Shown here: positions 10,753-22,446 of the stretch, piece by piece
Layout of the letters: each line of letters opens with the position of its first letter
How positions within the stretch are numbered: the stretch's first letter is position 1
Notes under the pieces: generated by a model
Seen by the model: the letters and a program-made list of their open reading frames with translations, nothing else
Databases searched by the model: none
Told to the model about the DNA's origin: nothing
Translations under genes and position numbers: made by a program
Assembly (NCBI GenBank): GCA_030549175.1
Contig: JAUKUA010000005.1
Location: 2,108,001 to 2,172,000 of the forward strand
Direction of reading: 5' to 3'
Source of the DNA: Lasiosphaeris hirsuta
Taxonomy: Eukaryota > Ascomycota > Sordariomycetes > Sordariales > Lasiosphaeriaceae
Length of the DNA stretch: 64,000 bases

Positions 10753-13263
10753 TGCTCTCGTTGGTTCAACAAGTGATGGTCCGCACAGTCGAAGTCTCAG
10801 AGACGGCGGGATGGGCCAAACGATATGGATAATAGTAGAGGGCAAGAAAGCTATGTCACTGAGAGTACTTATTGAAACGGGCTAAAAGCAACTCAACAGG
10901 AAACAGATATACAATGACGCGGGAAAGCGCGTTGGCAGGGGGCGGATACTTCCTCATCATTCTAGATGGCTCCGCCTGAACGATCGGCACAACATCTCCA
11001 CCACTCGCCAAGGTCTGACCACCTGCACCTACCCTGAAAGACAAACATCGATTCTGAGAGCAAGAAGAACCCGCGACATCCGCCAAAAAAAAAAAAAAAA
11101 AACCCAACAAAGCCAATGCTTTTCAAGGGATGCGTACGGGCAAAGAGCGATCCAAATATGGACATGATCTCAGCTGCCACTGCCAAAAGGCGCATCGAGG
11201 TCTCGGTCTAGACTAGGTGACTCAGCCACAGAACCGCGGAACATCAGACCCACAGTGAAGCCAAATTGGGTCTATCTCATCATAGACGGCCCGACACGTC
11301 CAGGGCGACCGAGGGATATACCTTAGCCATCCTGGAATTAGAATACACTGCAGCCAATGCCTCTGCACTCAGAACCCAAATGCGCCCATCAGACGGTGCG
11401 GTCATTGGACCAGCGGTGAGACTGAGACGGCGAATGAGACCGCTCGGCTCTGGATCTCCGGATTGTTGCGTCCTCTCATGATCACACACACCGAAGCTCT
11501 GGGGTGCGGCCAGGCAGGAAGGGTTCCACGTCGCACATGATATTGTGCAGGCTAGGCGACATCTTCAAATATCTTTCGAGGTGTGTTGCTCATCCTGTGG
11601 GTCAGCTCTCCGTGTGGAACACAACACAGTATGTGGAAGGTTATATATGACGTGAGCGAGGGGTTCGGACTTTGGAACTAGCACAATGTGACAAACTGCA
11701 GGTTACCAGGCCAGAAAACAAGTTTAGCAGCACATATCCGTCTCGATGTCTCGGGGCTGAACATCAACAACTCGGGGCACCTACACGGCGTGAAGGACCT
11801 CGCCCACTCCGCCCCTCAAGCTTTCCCCTGCTCCGCAAAGAGAGTACTGACCTCTGGATACACATGGTGGAGTCTTTTTTGCTCGGTGAGCAATGCAACG
11901 CTTCGAACATGATTGATTGATAACGCAGAGCCTCTGCCGCCGTTTTCCACTACTATCGGCCGTGCTACTAACTCCCGAGCCAGGGCCCGAGGTTACATTG
12001 CTGCCAGCTTACGAAAGCTACTTGTAGACGAGCAAGTCACACAAGCGATCTCAATGTGTAACCGACGTGCGGCTCCGGGTTACTTCCAGAACCTAGAGCA
12101 CGATCGTTCCAGGCCGCTCGAGACGGGAGACGCAGGTACCTCTCTAATTGCAGACTTCATAGGCTCTTTTCTTCTGGGAGAGTGGAATCGCTCGAGCAGT
12201 TAATATACCCGTGGTGGCCTCACCACTCATGCCGTGATCTGTCAGCGAGCGAACCGGGAACACAGTATCCTTGGGAGGGGGGGATCCCTGGGAGGATGAT
12301 CCTTTAACCAGACTCTGGGCTTTATGGGGTTCTTCGGAGGCTGTACCGGAATGAACGCATGGGGTATTCGAGGGGGGTGAAGGGATTGCCGGCTCTCATA
12401 GCATCGCCGAGTGAATGACAAAGCACACGCCCAAAGCTCCGAACCACGCACATATCTTACCTCGGGTACATACATGGTAACCTGGTCTCGGAAAGTCATA
12501 CATCCACCACAAGGCACCCGGGAAGCAACCAGCCAAGTACTTGGTGGGTGTTTGTCCCGATGTGCTGCTCGCAAGCACTCGCAAACATATGCCAAATCAG
12601 TGCGGCTCCGTAATCGACATAGGCTGAAGTCGACGAACAGGTTACGTGTTTATGCTCGTCAGTCGCGATCGCCGACCTGCCGCCTGCCGTTGTGCGTAGT
12701 ATGCCGGGACTCGAGCCGTGATTTAGATCCATAAGGTATAATAGTCGGCCAACTTACAATAACAATCCATGTGCTTGTGAACCAAGCGGCCTCATATTGC
12801 GATACCAGTCACAAGCACTGCTCTTGACTACCTACCTTAGTATACCTTCGTGACACCTACCAACTTTCAAAAAGCCTAAAACATAGAGTTGGAGTTTACG
12901 TCGCAGAAGTTGGCCATATTTGTCTCTGCCTTATTTGTGTTGCCATCGCTTCGGAAGTGGAGGCGTTTGGGGTGGCAAAATCCGGCGGTCCCTAAATGGG
13001 GGCTATAGACCGAAGTCGGGTGCAATCCGGGCCAATGGGTTTCTTACTGCAACCTCGATGCTACAAGGACATGCTTGCGAGAAGAATACATGAGAAATAT
13101 GACGAGGAATTCATGACCGTAAAAGCAAAGCGTCACCAAGGTACATTATACATACACGGTCCTCCACAAGTGGGTATCGACTCCATCACTCCAAAATAGT
13201 TTACCTTGTCATCGCAAACACCTGGCCTCAGCCCCTTAAAATCCCTCATGAACCCCTTGCCCT
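10753..13263. other. Intergenic, catalase promoter side; no gene seen
   Basis: A 2.5-kb stretch between the catalase start and the haspin-like kinase stop. It contains an 18-base A run (11085-11102). ORFs such as 11672-11920 and 12242-12595 are short, overlap on both strands and look random. It probably carries catalase regulatory sequence; I could not recognise defined binding sites. Confidence 0.6.
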
Positions 13264-14919
13264 TCAAACCGCCACCCTCCTCGGCGACCTCCTAAGATAT
13301 GAACCCCCTTCCACCTCAATGATGCTCTCGTTGTAAGCCACCACACTCCCCATTTCTGAGCCATAGTCATCTACTCGACTCCGCTCCCCCATCAGCTGCT
13401 CCTCCGTGATCCACCCAGCCTCAGCCGCGTACCGCACCACGTCGCACGCGCTTGGGAATGAGAGTATGTTGCGCGGCGCCTCGGGGTCGAGGTGAGAGAG
13501 CAGCTCCTTGGTCGTGCGCTTGAAGGCCGTGAGGGCCTTCTTATCGCCCTTGAAGTGGCCCACCAGGTACTGGTACGTGTAGGCGAGCCAGAGGACGTTG
13601 GTGTAGGGGTAGTGGGGCGCCCACGAGATAGCGTCGCTGGTGCCGGGGCCGTCGACGCCTGCGGCGCGGGCGTAGGGCGTGTCGTGGGCCTGCGGCGGGA
13701 GGTGGGCGCGGTCGCCTCGGAGCAGAAAGGAGCGCATCTGCCGGTAAACCTTGCACTGGGCCGCGTGGGTGCTGGTGAAGATGGAGAGATCTTTTTCTAG
13801 GTCGTACGAGACAGGATTAGGGTCAGCGTCGCCGAGGCCGGGGTCTTCGGCGCGCGAGAGGCCGTAGTCGAGGACGGTGATCTCGAGGCCTGAGTAGCCG
13901 AACCGAGAGAGAGTCTCGTCGGTCTTGGGCTTGGCGGGTTTTACCTGGCGGATGCAAAGATTTCCCTCGTGCAAGTCGCGGTGCTGGGATCGTTAGTGAT
14001 GGCTTTGAAAGATGTGAAGACTGCGACTTGCCTCAAAGCGGACCAAATCCTCCGCCCTCGCCAACGCAATAGCTGTGTGCAGGAAGATATCCCACAGTTG
14101 GTCGACCGAGTACAGCTCAAAGTCTTCGAGAGCCGTACCAGCGTCGCCCAGCTCCACGACCAAGAACTTTGTATCGTCCAAGTACCTGCTTGGTGAGGGG
14201 TAGAACTGAAGACGGTCCGGGTCCTTCCTCTTCATCTTGCGGTGAAAAGCCTGGTGAGTCCCGAGTAAGGCTTTCGGAGCCTTACCCCTGACGACATAGC
14301 GCTCTTTGTAAACGACAAAGCCCGGGATGTCGGCTAGCCACTCGGATATCTTGAGCTCGCCCCGAAGGTCGTCCTCGGAATGTGGTTCCTCGTCAACTAG
14401 GCCAGACCTCTCCTGAGCTTTTGTTTGCGCTTTGATTGGTGACTCCAGCCTGATTGTCTTGATGATGCTTATCCCTCTTTCATTGGTGATGCGGTAGATC
14501 TCGGCATACGAGGCCTCAGCAATTTTCTCTATCCGGTCGCCGAAGGGGCAGACATCATCCCAAGTCAGAATCCGCAGGTCTTCTTCCTGGAGTCCGTCCC
14601 CTTCTTCATCCTCCGCTGCCAATATTGAAGGTGTTTGAATATCGACGTGCTTGGTTACATCAGGGGGTGGGAGCAGAGCTGGAGACGCTGCAGCTTCATC
14701 CACCACCTCAACGGGCGTTTTGTCCTCGAGCGTAACAGCAAGAAGCCTCTCTGTTATTTCTCTAAGGGATTTATCTGGCACAACCTTGGGCTCCGGTTCG
14801 GGCCTTGGCGCTGGCTTATTTTCCTTGATGGGGCTCTTGGGTAACTCGGCAAAAAGCTGTTCGGCCCTCGTCTTCTTGATTGGCTTTCCATATTTCCGAA
14901 ATGCTGTTGTCCTCGCCAT
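13264..14919 (-). CDS. Haspin-like histone H3 kinase
   Basis: Haspin kinases phosphorylate histone H3 Thr3 in mitosis and mark centromeres. Two exons, 14919-14032 and 13983-13264; about 535 residues. The start ARTTAFRKYGKPIKKTRAEQ is a basic motif with a YGK sequence common in fungal haspins. The kinase domain begins near residue 125. It keeps a Lys in SIIKTIRL, a catalytic loop HRDLHEGN (residues 297-304), and DYG in place of DFG (335-337), the haspin hallmark. No ordinary APE segment is seen, as expected. The glycine-rich loop reads AEASYAEIY, poor in glycine. The 48-nt intron sits immediately before HRD and uses a GC donor (GAG then GCAAGT); no GT site nearby keeps the frame. Family assignment is strong; histone specificity is inferred. 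Confidence 0.9.
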
Positions 14920-15508
14920 TTTGCGGCGTGAACTGATATTTGGCTTTGTAAATTTTGCTGTTTTGTTTTGTTACAAAATTTTCAGTCTTGAAGCTCAATC
15001 GCTTTTTCCACGTTGGTGACTCCCAATCCAAGTTTTCATGTAAGTTGGCATGTCCTTGCGTCTGATTCGTTGGTGGTATTGCGGCTGTTGTCAAGGGCAA
15101 CCGCGGCAGAAACGACTACCTGGGGCCCACCGAGCCCCCACAATGCTCCATCAACGTGTTCACGTAACGCCCAAAACACCCCCAAAAGAGCATTTGCGAT
15201 TAACGAACTGTATTGGCACCTCGGGCTTAAGGCATATATTTCATATCAAATACCGAAAGAACTGTTTACCCCTATATAATCCGAACACGCCGTAAATATA
15301 GCGTTACTGTAACTTTCGGTGGCCTGGACTGCTTTGTGGTTTGAGTGCAGATGCACGTCAATCAGGGAAGGTGGGTCTTGCCTGCAGCTTGAGCACGGAC
15401 GTTGGCCTGTCCTGGGGTCCTGGGATCTGCGAATTTGATTCCATTTCTTCCGCGTGAGCACGGAACAAGCTTGTCGCAGCCTCGACTCCGGCCACAGTAC
15501 GCGACATC
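14920..15508. other. Intergenic divergent promoter (haspin-like / CCDC47-like)
   Basis: No gene seen. The left side is T-rich just upstream of the kinase start; the rest presumably contains the leaders of both divergent genes. Confidence 0.6.
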
Positions 15509-17132
15509 ATGGCCAACCTCCTCAACAGTCTCTTCGGAGGCGGAAAGCCCGCGGCAGATCCAGTACGCGTCCAAACTGACGACTCTGGTGAGTGCTCCTT
15601 GCTGTATAATCTGTTGGATGATGCCATTGCCTGTTCGCCTTGCCGCGCAATGGGCATTGTCCCTCGTCGCAACGTCACCATCTCCGTCTCGCTGGCCTCT
15701 CCCGGCCATTGAAGCATGCGAGCCCCCTTAACCATCTATTTGAATACATGGCACTGCCTTTCCATCAATCTCATCTGCGCAGCTGCTAACATGTAAGGTT
15801 CTCCCGGCAGACTTCGCCGACTTTGCAGGCGGTGCTGAGCCCGGTCAGGTCTCGTTCCCTCCCGCGCCGAATCCCCTCGGTGGGGCTCTACCAACGGGGC
15901 GCCCTTACACAAAATGGTACAATGTGCACGAGCGGCACAGCTTGTCCGAATTCAAGGCCGAGGGTGCTATTCTTTCAGCGATCGTAGTTGTGCTTCTCCT
16001 TCACCTTTTCGGTGCTCGCGCGAACCGCACCAAGGCCAAGAAGTGGATCCGTGCGAACGCGGTGCCCCTGAACGCCGAGTTCGCCCTTGTTGGCTTCTCC
16101 GGCGTGCCTGCCATCGCCGCTGACAAGACAGGGGACGACCTACTCCAGGCTCTAAACGACGTGAATGTCCAAAAGGGTGACTCCCTCCTCAAGGAGAAGA
16201 GTCTGTTCGAGTTCGCCACATACGCGACTGGTCGTGCCAACGTCGCTTTTGTCGATGTCAAGCTTACCCTGAAGAAACGATTCAATCCAATCACTACCTT
16301 TATCGAGTATGCTCTTGGCTTCTTCTTCGACAGCTTTGCTCAGCCCCAGGATTGCCTCGAGGCCACACTGTACCCCTTTGACGGCAAAGAGGCCCTCACC
16401 GTCCCCGGCCTTCCCGGCGCCGCCGAGTTGCGTGCCAAGGACAACAAGACATCGTTTGATGCTTTCGTTTGGGGTCTTGTCCACAAGGAGAGCATGAAGC
16501 AAGTTCGCGATGACCGCTACGATGTTTCGCTCACCGTCACCAAGGATAACGCCAAGCTCCCGACCTGGCTGACTGTCATGACCGAGAGCGCCGAGGTCAC
16601 CGAGCTCCTTCTCACCCCCGAGTTGATGAAGGCGGCCGAACAGGCCGGCGATCTCCTCGAGTATCTTATCATCTCCGATCAGCCCATTGAAAGGCCAACA
16701 ACGTAAGTTTATTATCCCTCATGTTTGAGGTTTCACTCAACTAACCGCAACCCCAACAGCATTGACGAGACCGCCCCTCGCAAGCGCATCTTCCTCAAAT
16801 ACCGTCTCCCATCTGACAACAACTACGATAACCTTGTTCCCATTTTCCACCAGTTTCTCCGCATCTCCGATTTGCTCGTCCGCTCAGCCCACTTCCGGCC
16901 CGAGGTTCTGCGCAAGATCAAAGGTGTCCGCGATGATGCCATCAAGCGGATCCAGAAGGTTGAGGAAGATGAAAAGGCCGAGGAGCGCACTATCGAGCGT
17001 GAGAAGGCCAAGAAGGCCAAACGCGACGCCGAGCTCAAGGCCCTGGATGCAAAGGCTCAGAAGAAGTACCTCGACAAGGAGCGTGACAAGGAGATGCGCA
17101 AGTCGATGAAGAGGACGACTGCCCGGGCTTAG
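15509..17132 (+). CDS. CCDC47-like ER membrane protein (DUF1682 / PAT10 family)
   Basis: The animal relative CCDC47 is a calcium-binding ER protein and part of the PAT chaperone of the multipass translocon. Three exons are inferred, 15509-15587, 15811-16702 and 16760-17132, for about 447 residues. A short Gly/Pro-rich head precedes YTKWYNVHERHSLSEFK and one clear membrane segment (ILSAIVVVLLLHLFGA, near residue 83). The globular part contains the family blocks LFEFATYATGR and FVWGLVHKESMKQVRDDRYD. After KYRLPSDNN the C-terminus is a highly charged Lys/Glu/Arg helix (about residues 365-445), probably a coiled coil that in CCDC47 contacts the ribosome. The first intron is 223 nt, the second 57 nt, both with good GT-AG signals. 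The role in membrane-protein insertion is by homology only. Confidence 0.88.
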
Positions 17133-17381
17133 ATTACATCATTGTTAAGTGAGGAGGGTTTGTGCTTTTCCTCTGCCCGGGGTATGGGCGGTTGGACTGA
17201 GTTACCCAAATATAATGTGACATGTAAGATGCACGAGTAATGTCGCATGGCGGTGGTTTTTTATGCCGCATGCTTTGTTGCGACTTGTATCCTCTAGGGG
17301 AAGAATGACATGTACACGCTCACTCAATGGGCACATATATGATACCCTTGGCTCATGCATGTGCCACTGTTCTCATCACCT

Positions 17382-17911
17382 TCAAGACTCGTTCTTGGCC
17401 AGAATATCCTCAACCCTCTTAACCTTTTGAGCTGCTGTCTGGCTCTTATCGGTGCTGCCCGCAAGAGTAAAAAAGGTACACAGTCAGTGACGTAATACAT
17501 GCGACAGGGAGTTGAACACAAAGGGGGAACTCACCGTGTCCCCACGCGCATTGACGTCTGAACCCGCAGAACGCCGGTATTGTGAACAACAGTGTGGGCT
17601 TGGCCAATTACTTTCATGACTTCGTCCCAGCTGCCTTCTGTTGCGGTTACGGGTGTTAGGCACTATATGGCAGGGATGAGAGTGAGAGAACGAACCGACG
17701 GTGGTCCCGGCCGAGTGCATGGTGTAAGTCAGGCCGCTGGCCTTGAGGAGCCGCTGCACCTCGGCGACTTCTTCTGCGACCGAGACATTGGCCGTGCCGA
17801 CCTGTTTGGGGTCAGTCTACTGTGAGAGAGGTGTGGGGATGGTGGACGGACGGGGACGAGACAGAAGTCGGCGTAGCACCGCGCTGGAGTTTCAATGTTG
17901 GGGGAGCTCAT
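17382..17911 (-). CDS. ECM15: UPF0045 / MTH1187-family protein (Ecm15-like)
   Basis: Small protein of the YqgV/Ecm15 family, whose structures have a ferredoxin-like fold and, in some members, bind thiamine-type ligands; the function in fungi is unsettled. Four exons are inferred: 17911-17852, 17801-17696, 17637-17535 and 17454-17382, for 113 residues. Recognisable pieces, in order, are ARCYADFCLVPVGT, SVAEEVAEVQRLL, TYTMHSAGTTVEGSWDEVM, IGQAHTVVH, VLRVQTSMRVGTR and a C-terminal helix ending in DILAKNES. Three introns of about 50-80 nt in a 342-nt message is intron-dense. The first uses a GTCCGT donor, the same unusual hexamer as IPK1 intron 1. The gene converges on the CCDC47-like gene, 250 bases apart. 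Confidence 0.87.
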
Positions 17912-20156
17912 GGTGAGTTGGCGACTGAGGTTCTGTGATATGTCGAGGTCTTTATTGGTTGCGGGAGGTGCAAGGTTCGGTCCGACTACACTACAATGTC
18001 CAAATACGATAGATAGTATCGGAGTGTGTTTGTGGGGACGGGACACTGTGTGGTTAAGTGGGGAACTTGAGCAAAAATTGCAGTAACTTCTAAGTAGCAG
18101 ATCTGACTATTTTCGCCCTTGTGGGCGTGGGAAGATGAGCGGCATCAACCAAGATAAAAAAGAAAAACCAGAGAATCATGAACCTGCAAGACAAGGAGAA
18201 AGCAAATTTCCGCAGGCCCCTGGTACTTGTCGACACCGTGACACCACTTCCATTTCCGCGCCCCAAAACCTGTAGCTCCTAAACACCATTCCTATCCAAT
18301 AGTATCTCATCCAATCAATCCCATCATCACAAATCAACATCACCTATCTGCAGTCCGATAATTATCACGCAATATCCATACCTCAAAGATTCCAGCTCCA
18401 CGCTTGGCACATCAGGAATGTGTCAGCTTCACCCTTCGCTCTCACCCCGGCTCGCTGTGTTGCCTTTCACGACTTGATTTCTCAGCAAATATATGTCACC
18501 GCATGCGACTTCGGTCAGCGAAGGTACTAAGAACCCTAAAGCGTCGGCTTGCCTCCGTTGTTAGATGCTGTAAACCAGACAGCCATCGGCAGGCCTGTCC
18601 AGGCTGGAGCCGGGTGCGTGGCTCGTCGTCGAATGCCGTCTTCCTCTGTCCCAACCACTTGCTTCTCCTTTTTCGTCCTGCCCTCCCAGATGCCACGGGA
18701 CTTCACTCATTAGCGTCGGATCGAGCACGGCCTCCCACACGCACCCGTCCGCGCCGTCGGGCTCACTCTCTCTCCACCGAGCGCCAGGACACGATGCATG
18801 GCGCGGCCAGACTCGTTCGCAGATACAGAAGAGACGACGTCTGGGGCGCCGCGGCAGTTGGTCCGGAAGATGCGCAGGACACGGGGGTGCCGGGGTGTGG
18901 TGGCGGCTGCTCTGGCCCAGGCTGGCGCAGGTTGAACTGATGTGACCTGGGCTGATGTCGCTGGAGTTGCACGAGCCGCTCTCGCCGAAAGTCAACGTAA
19001 AGCCAGACCACGTCTCCTTCTGAAATTTCAGGTGCTCGGGGGTCAGCGGCAACGGGTCGTTTGCAGGTGATGGCTCGCGGGCCGAGAGCGCCCCATCTAG
19101 CGTTATGTCGCCAGAGGGGCCGTCGTGGGGAAGCTCGGGTTCCCGAAGTGCTCTTTTAAACTTCTGCAACACATTTCCAAAACTTTCCGCTAGCCGGCGC
19201 ACACCCTTTCTGTTCCTCGCCATTTTTATGGGGCTGGAGCAGGGATCAACTAGCAGAACATATTGTAATGCTACGTAACGGGTGAAGAACGTAGATGATG
19301 AGGAGGCCGGCAAGCAAGTAACACGCCGCTCGGTATCCGTGGCAATGGAAAAGGGGTCAGTGTTACCTGTCTCGTCGCTGTCGTCGATGGATACATTCCT
19401 AGCAACTGGTGTGATTAGTAGGGGCATGCGATTCCTCTCCCCGCGGTTATGTTGTGAGGAAGGAGTTGACATGTGGAATCAACTGGCTTGACTAGGAAAG
19501 AGCCGCTTACACCTAGCAACCAAATGTCTTGCACCCAAAAGCAGGGAGGCAATATCAAGGCGCTTCGATCAGGCGGGCCGGGAGATTAAGAAAGTGCCGG
19601 CTTGGGCCACAACGCAACCGTGCTACGAGCAGAAAGTCGGAAAACTGTTTGGCAACAGATCCGGCTCTACCGTCGTGGGCGTTGGGAGGAGGGTAGGTAT
19701 CTCTGATTTGTCGTCCTCGTCGACCCCTAATCTAACGACCGGGGAATCAACAAGGTGCCGGTTTGGGTTTCTCGGCAAAGCCTCGGGATCCGCACGTATT
19801 AGACCAGAGTCAGCCAGAAATCGCCGGCTTGAAGCCGAATAACGTTTCCATAATGTTCTAGCAGGCGTCACAACAACGGAAATGCCGGAGCCACCCAGGA
19901 ACTAGACCATTGATTTTCGGTAACACGGGCATGTAAAGGCAAAAGCGAAACCCAAACCAATTCGCTTTGGAACTAGTGACAAAACTTTAGAGTCCTTTTC
20001 GAATTTTTTCGTTGACGAAAGCTACGATCCACCTGTAGCACCCCGAAACCCCCACCGAAAGCTAGATACCATACGCTTCCTGATGTCACGTACCGATACT
20101 GAAGAAAGAAAAACGCCAGGCCCAGCATCAATCTGTGTGCAGTAATCATCCATTGC
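17912..20156. other. Intergenic with one doubtful ORF
   Basis: Between the Ecm15-like start and the membrane-protein stop. Apart from the doubtful minus ORF (18561-19223) I see no gene, RNA or repeat. Confidence 0.5.
18561..19223 (-). CDS. Hypothetical protein, doubtful
   Basis: An open frame of about 220 residues from MARNRKGVRRLAESFG; the frame stays open upstream to 19472. The first 90 residues look protein-like: a basic amphipathic helix followed by Ser/Pro/Asp-rich sequence with LPLTPEHLKFQKETWSGF. The second half is Arg/Pro/Cys-rich and looks like noise, and two other frames are open over the same stretch, so an unseen intron or shift near 18950 is possible. I recognise no family. It may be a small real gene whose 3' exons I cannot place, or chance. 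Confidence 0.25.
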   Translation of the reverse strand: MARNRKGVRRLAESFGNVLQKFKRALREPELPHDGPSGDITLDGALSAREPSPANDPLPLTPEHLKFQKETWSGFTLTFGESGSCNSSDISPGHISSTCASLGQSSRHHTPAPPCPAHLPDQLPRRPRRRLFCICERVWPRHASCPGARWRESEPDGADGCVWEAVLDPTLMSEVPWHLGGQDEKGEASGWDRGRRHSTTSHAPGSSLDRPADGCLVYSI

Positions 20157-21973
20157 TCATCTCGAGACACATTCAGCGCCAAAGACCGCGGCACTTCCAG
20201 CTCCTAAGCCCCCCAAAACCGTCAAGACCCATGCAAGCGCAGCAGATTCCCAGTCAAACTCATCTCCCGGAATGATATCCCCCTCAACAATACTAGACTG
20301 CTCTTCAGGGGTAGGCTCATAAGTGCCATCGTCGGGAATCTCCTCCGGATCTACCTTCGGCTCCGCCTTGATCTTTTGGGGGTGACCGCGCTTCCTAGGC
20401 ATTGGTACTCCGTCGTCGCTAGGATCATTGGAGCTGCTGATGTTGGATATTCTTGATTGGGTCGGTCGATCTCGCAATTTGGAAGCTATCGATGACGGTC
20501 CCGGGGCTTCGTCATTGAGCCGGGGTTCGGTTTCGGGTGCATCTGCCGATGTCTTTCCAAGTGGAGAGCTTCCAAAAGCCACGTACGATGGCACAGCCGA
20601 TTTGGCAATGTCTCCTGCATCCATTGCACGAACGGCAGCCCAGAGACCAAGGCTCAAGGCGGATAGAAGAACGTCTTTGCCGGCAGCGGCGACTACAGGG
20701 TGATCCATAACCGCGCCGAGCACCTTTTCGAATGCTGTGGCGCTGCGATCCCATGCCGATCTCTTTTCCGTGTCAAATGGTATCTTGATGCTATGCCGGT
20801 GCTTGTAGGCGTCGGGGAGGTTATACAGCAAGCCATTCACCGATGCTTTTGCGTGCAGAAGTGCGCTCACGACTGACATGACTTGGAACACCTTGCTTAT
20901 GTCGCGGTAGGCGTCGTGAATATGCGAATGAGTCGTGCCCCATGATTCTGGAATTATGGCTGGTAAGAACAGTGGCGCGAAGGACAAAAGTTTGGCCATC
21001 GTAATTACTGTGGGAAACCACGTTGTCCCTGACACGGAGGGGAGCGAAAATATGGCGGCATAGCTGAGTGCCAAAGGGACGAGAAACACAGATAGGTTTG
21101 GAGCCCAGTTTTGGGGCTTCGCTGGAAATACTTTGTTCAAGAATTTTGCCAACCTGTTTTGGAATTAGTATGGTGGGATCTTCTGTGATCGCAGCAAACA
21201 TACCGCGTGTCTTGAAGTGGAATGGGCGATGGAGTCAAGAGCAAAGATACATAAAACAAATTCTGCGCAAATGACAGGCTGACTAGGTGGGCCTCTAAAG
21301 CGTATGCCCATAGGAAGGGAATCTTCCGCCTGCGACCCTCGATTGCAAGCAATGTCGTCCAGGAGACAATTGCAAGATCAAGCTGTTGCCCCCACCATAA
21401 TCGTCGTGCCTTTTCTGTAAGGATCTCAAAGGCATCGAAATAAATTGGGGTATCACTTAGCCACTGGGCGAGGTACAGATTGGACCCATTAACGGGTGCC
21501 GAGCTCCAAAGTGAGCTCTTAAACACACTGCATATAGACCGTCAGAACAAATTACATGGCATTTGAAGTGTTCATCCACATACCTGTCTGGCACTTCGAT
21601 GCCTCGTTCGAAGGCCCACACCTTGTAGGAAAGAGTCAGGTAGCCAAGACCCGAGGTAACTGCCAACGAAAATCCCAACGCGGCCAAGCTCCCAAAGGCA
21701 GTGGCGAGCTTTAGGCGTTGCGAGGTGCGATGCCGCGTGTCTTGAGCTGGTCCAAGCCCAACCTGCGAGCGGCAGAGCCCTAATCCGATTATGTACAAGA
21801 GCCCTGCTACCGTAGTAACATGAAGTGTACTCAGAAACAGAGGTATGTAGCTATATAGGCTGTTAGTTGGATGTTCGACTTTGGATGGCACTGGAAATGG
21901 GCAAAATCCGTGTGTAAGTGCAATTTGGTATTTGCGGGTACCTTGGGGTTAGCTCAAGCACGACCGGCGCCAT
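20157..21973 (-). CDS. Multi-pass membrane protein of unknown function
   Basis: I do not recognise the family. Four exons are inferred from good splice signals: 21973-21942, 21850-21584, 21527-21204 and 21153-20157, giving about 539 residues. Hydrophobic segments: YIPLFLSTLHVTTVAGLLYI near the N-terminus; a Gly/Ala-rich one (FGSLAALGFSLAV); a central pair around LAIVSWTTLLAIEG and WAYALEAHLVSLSFAQNLFY; two more around LSVFLVPLALSYAAIF and KLLSFAPLFLPAII; and a weaker pair. Then comes a polar, probably cytosolic stretch (about 400-505) rich in Pro/Asp/Glu/Ser with a basic PRKRGHPQKIK. A final segment, ALAWVLTVLGGLGAG, lies at the C-terminus. Overall 7-9 membrane passes. The start is supported because MAPVVLELTP leads directly into the first splice. 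It is divergent from ARL3 with a shared 470-base promoter. No function is claimed. Confidence 0.75.
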
Positions 21974-22446
21974 GTTGCTGGTCAACTGAGAATTTTGATA
22001 TGGTACGGATCTCAGAATCTAATGGAAGTTAGATCATGGGGGGTATCTTGTTCTTCTTTTGGAATGTTGATGTGTCGTGGGAGAAACGACGTATTTTGTT
22101 TGGCAGGGCAAGAATCGAGGGCGCCTGATTGCCTATGACGACATAACGATAGCACTGGAGCTCCTGCTCCTGCTCCTGCCTGCATCCAAGACAGCGAGGT
22201 GCTTATCTTATCGATGGGACGGATAACTATGCGGGAAACGACTCGGTGTTTAGTCAATGCTGCCCCGCGCCTTTCCCCACCCCAACTGGCTGGCTCCCCT
22301 GTGACGTGGAACCTTGATGCTGGAACCCCTGTGGTGTGGGTATCCTCTGCTGTCTTCCTGTTAGCGTTCCCAACCGCCGTTCATCGACTCGAAGCTTACC
22401 TCGGTCTATTGCGCCTGGCAAACTTTGACGAAGAAGGAAGAAAAAT
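21974..22446. other. Divergent promoter region (membrane protein / ARL3)
   Basis: No gene seen. It contains a short TCCTGC-type repeat (GGAGCTCCTGCTCCTGCTCCTGCC) near 22160-22180 and several GATA/TATC words near 22205-22230. Confidence 0.5.

Noticed and set aside
10753..13263. Possible hidden gene upstream of the catalase
   Set aside because: No ORF with protein-like composition and no pair of splice signals joining frames into a recognisable product.
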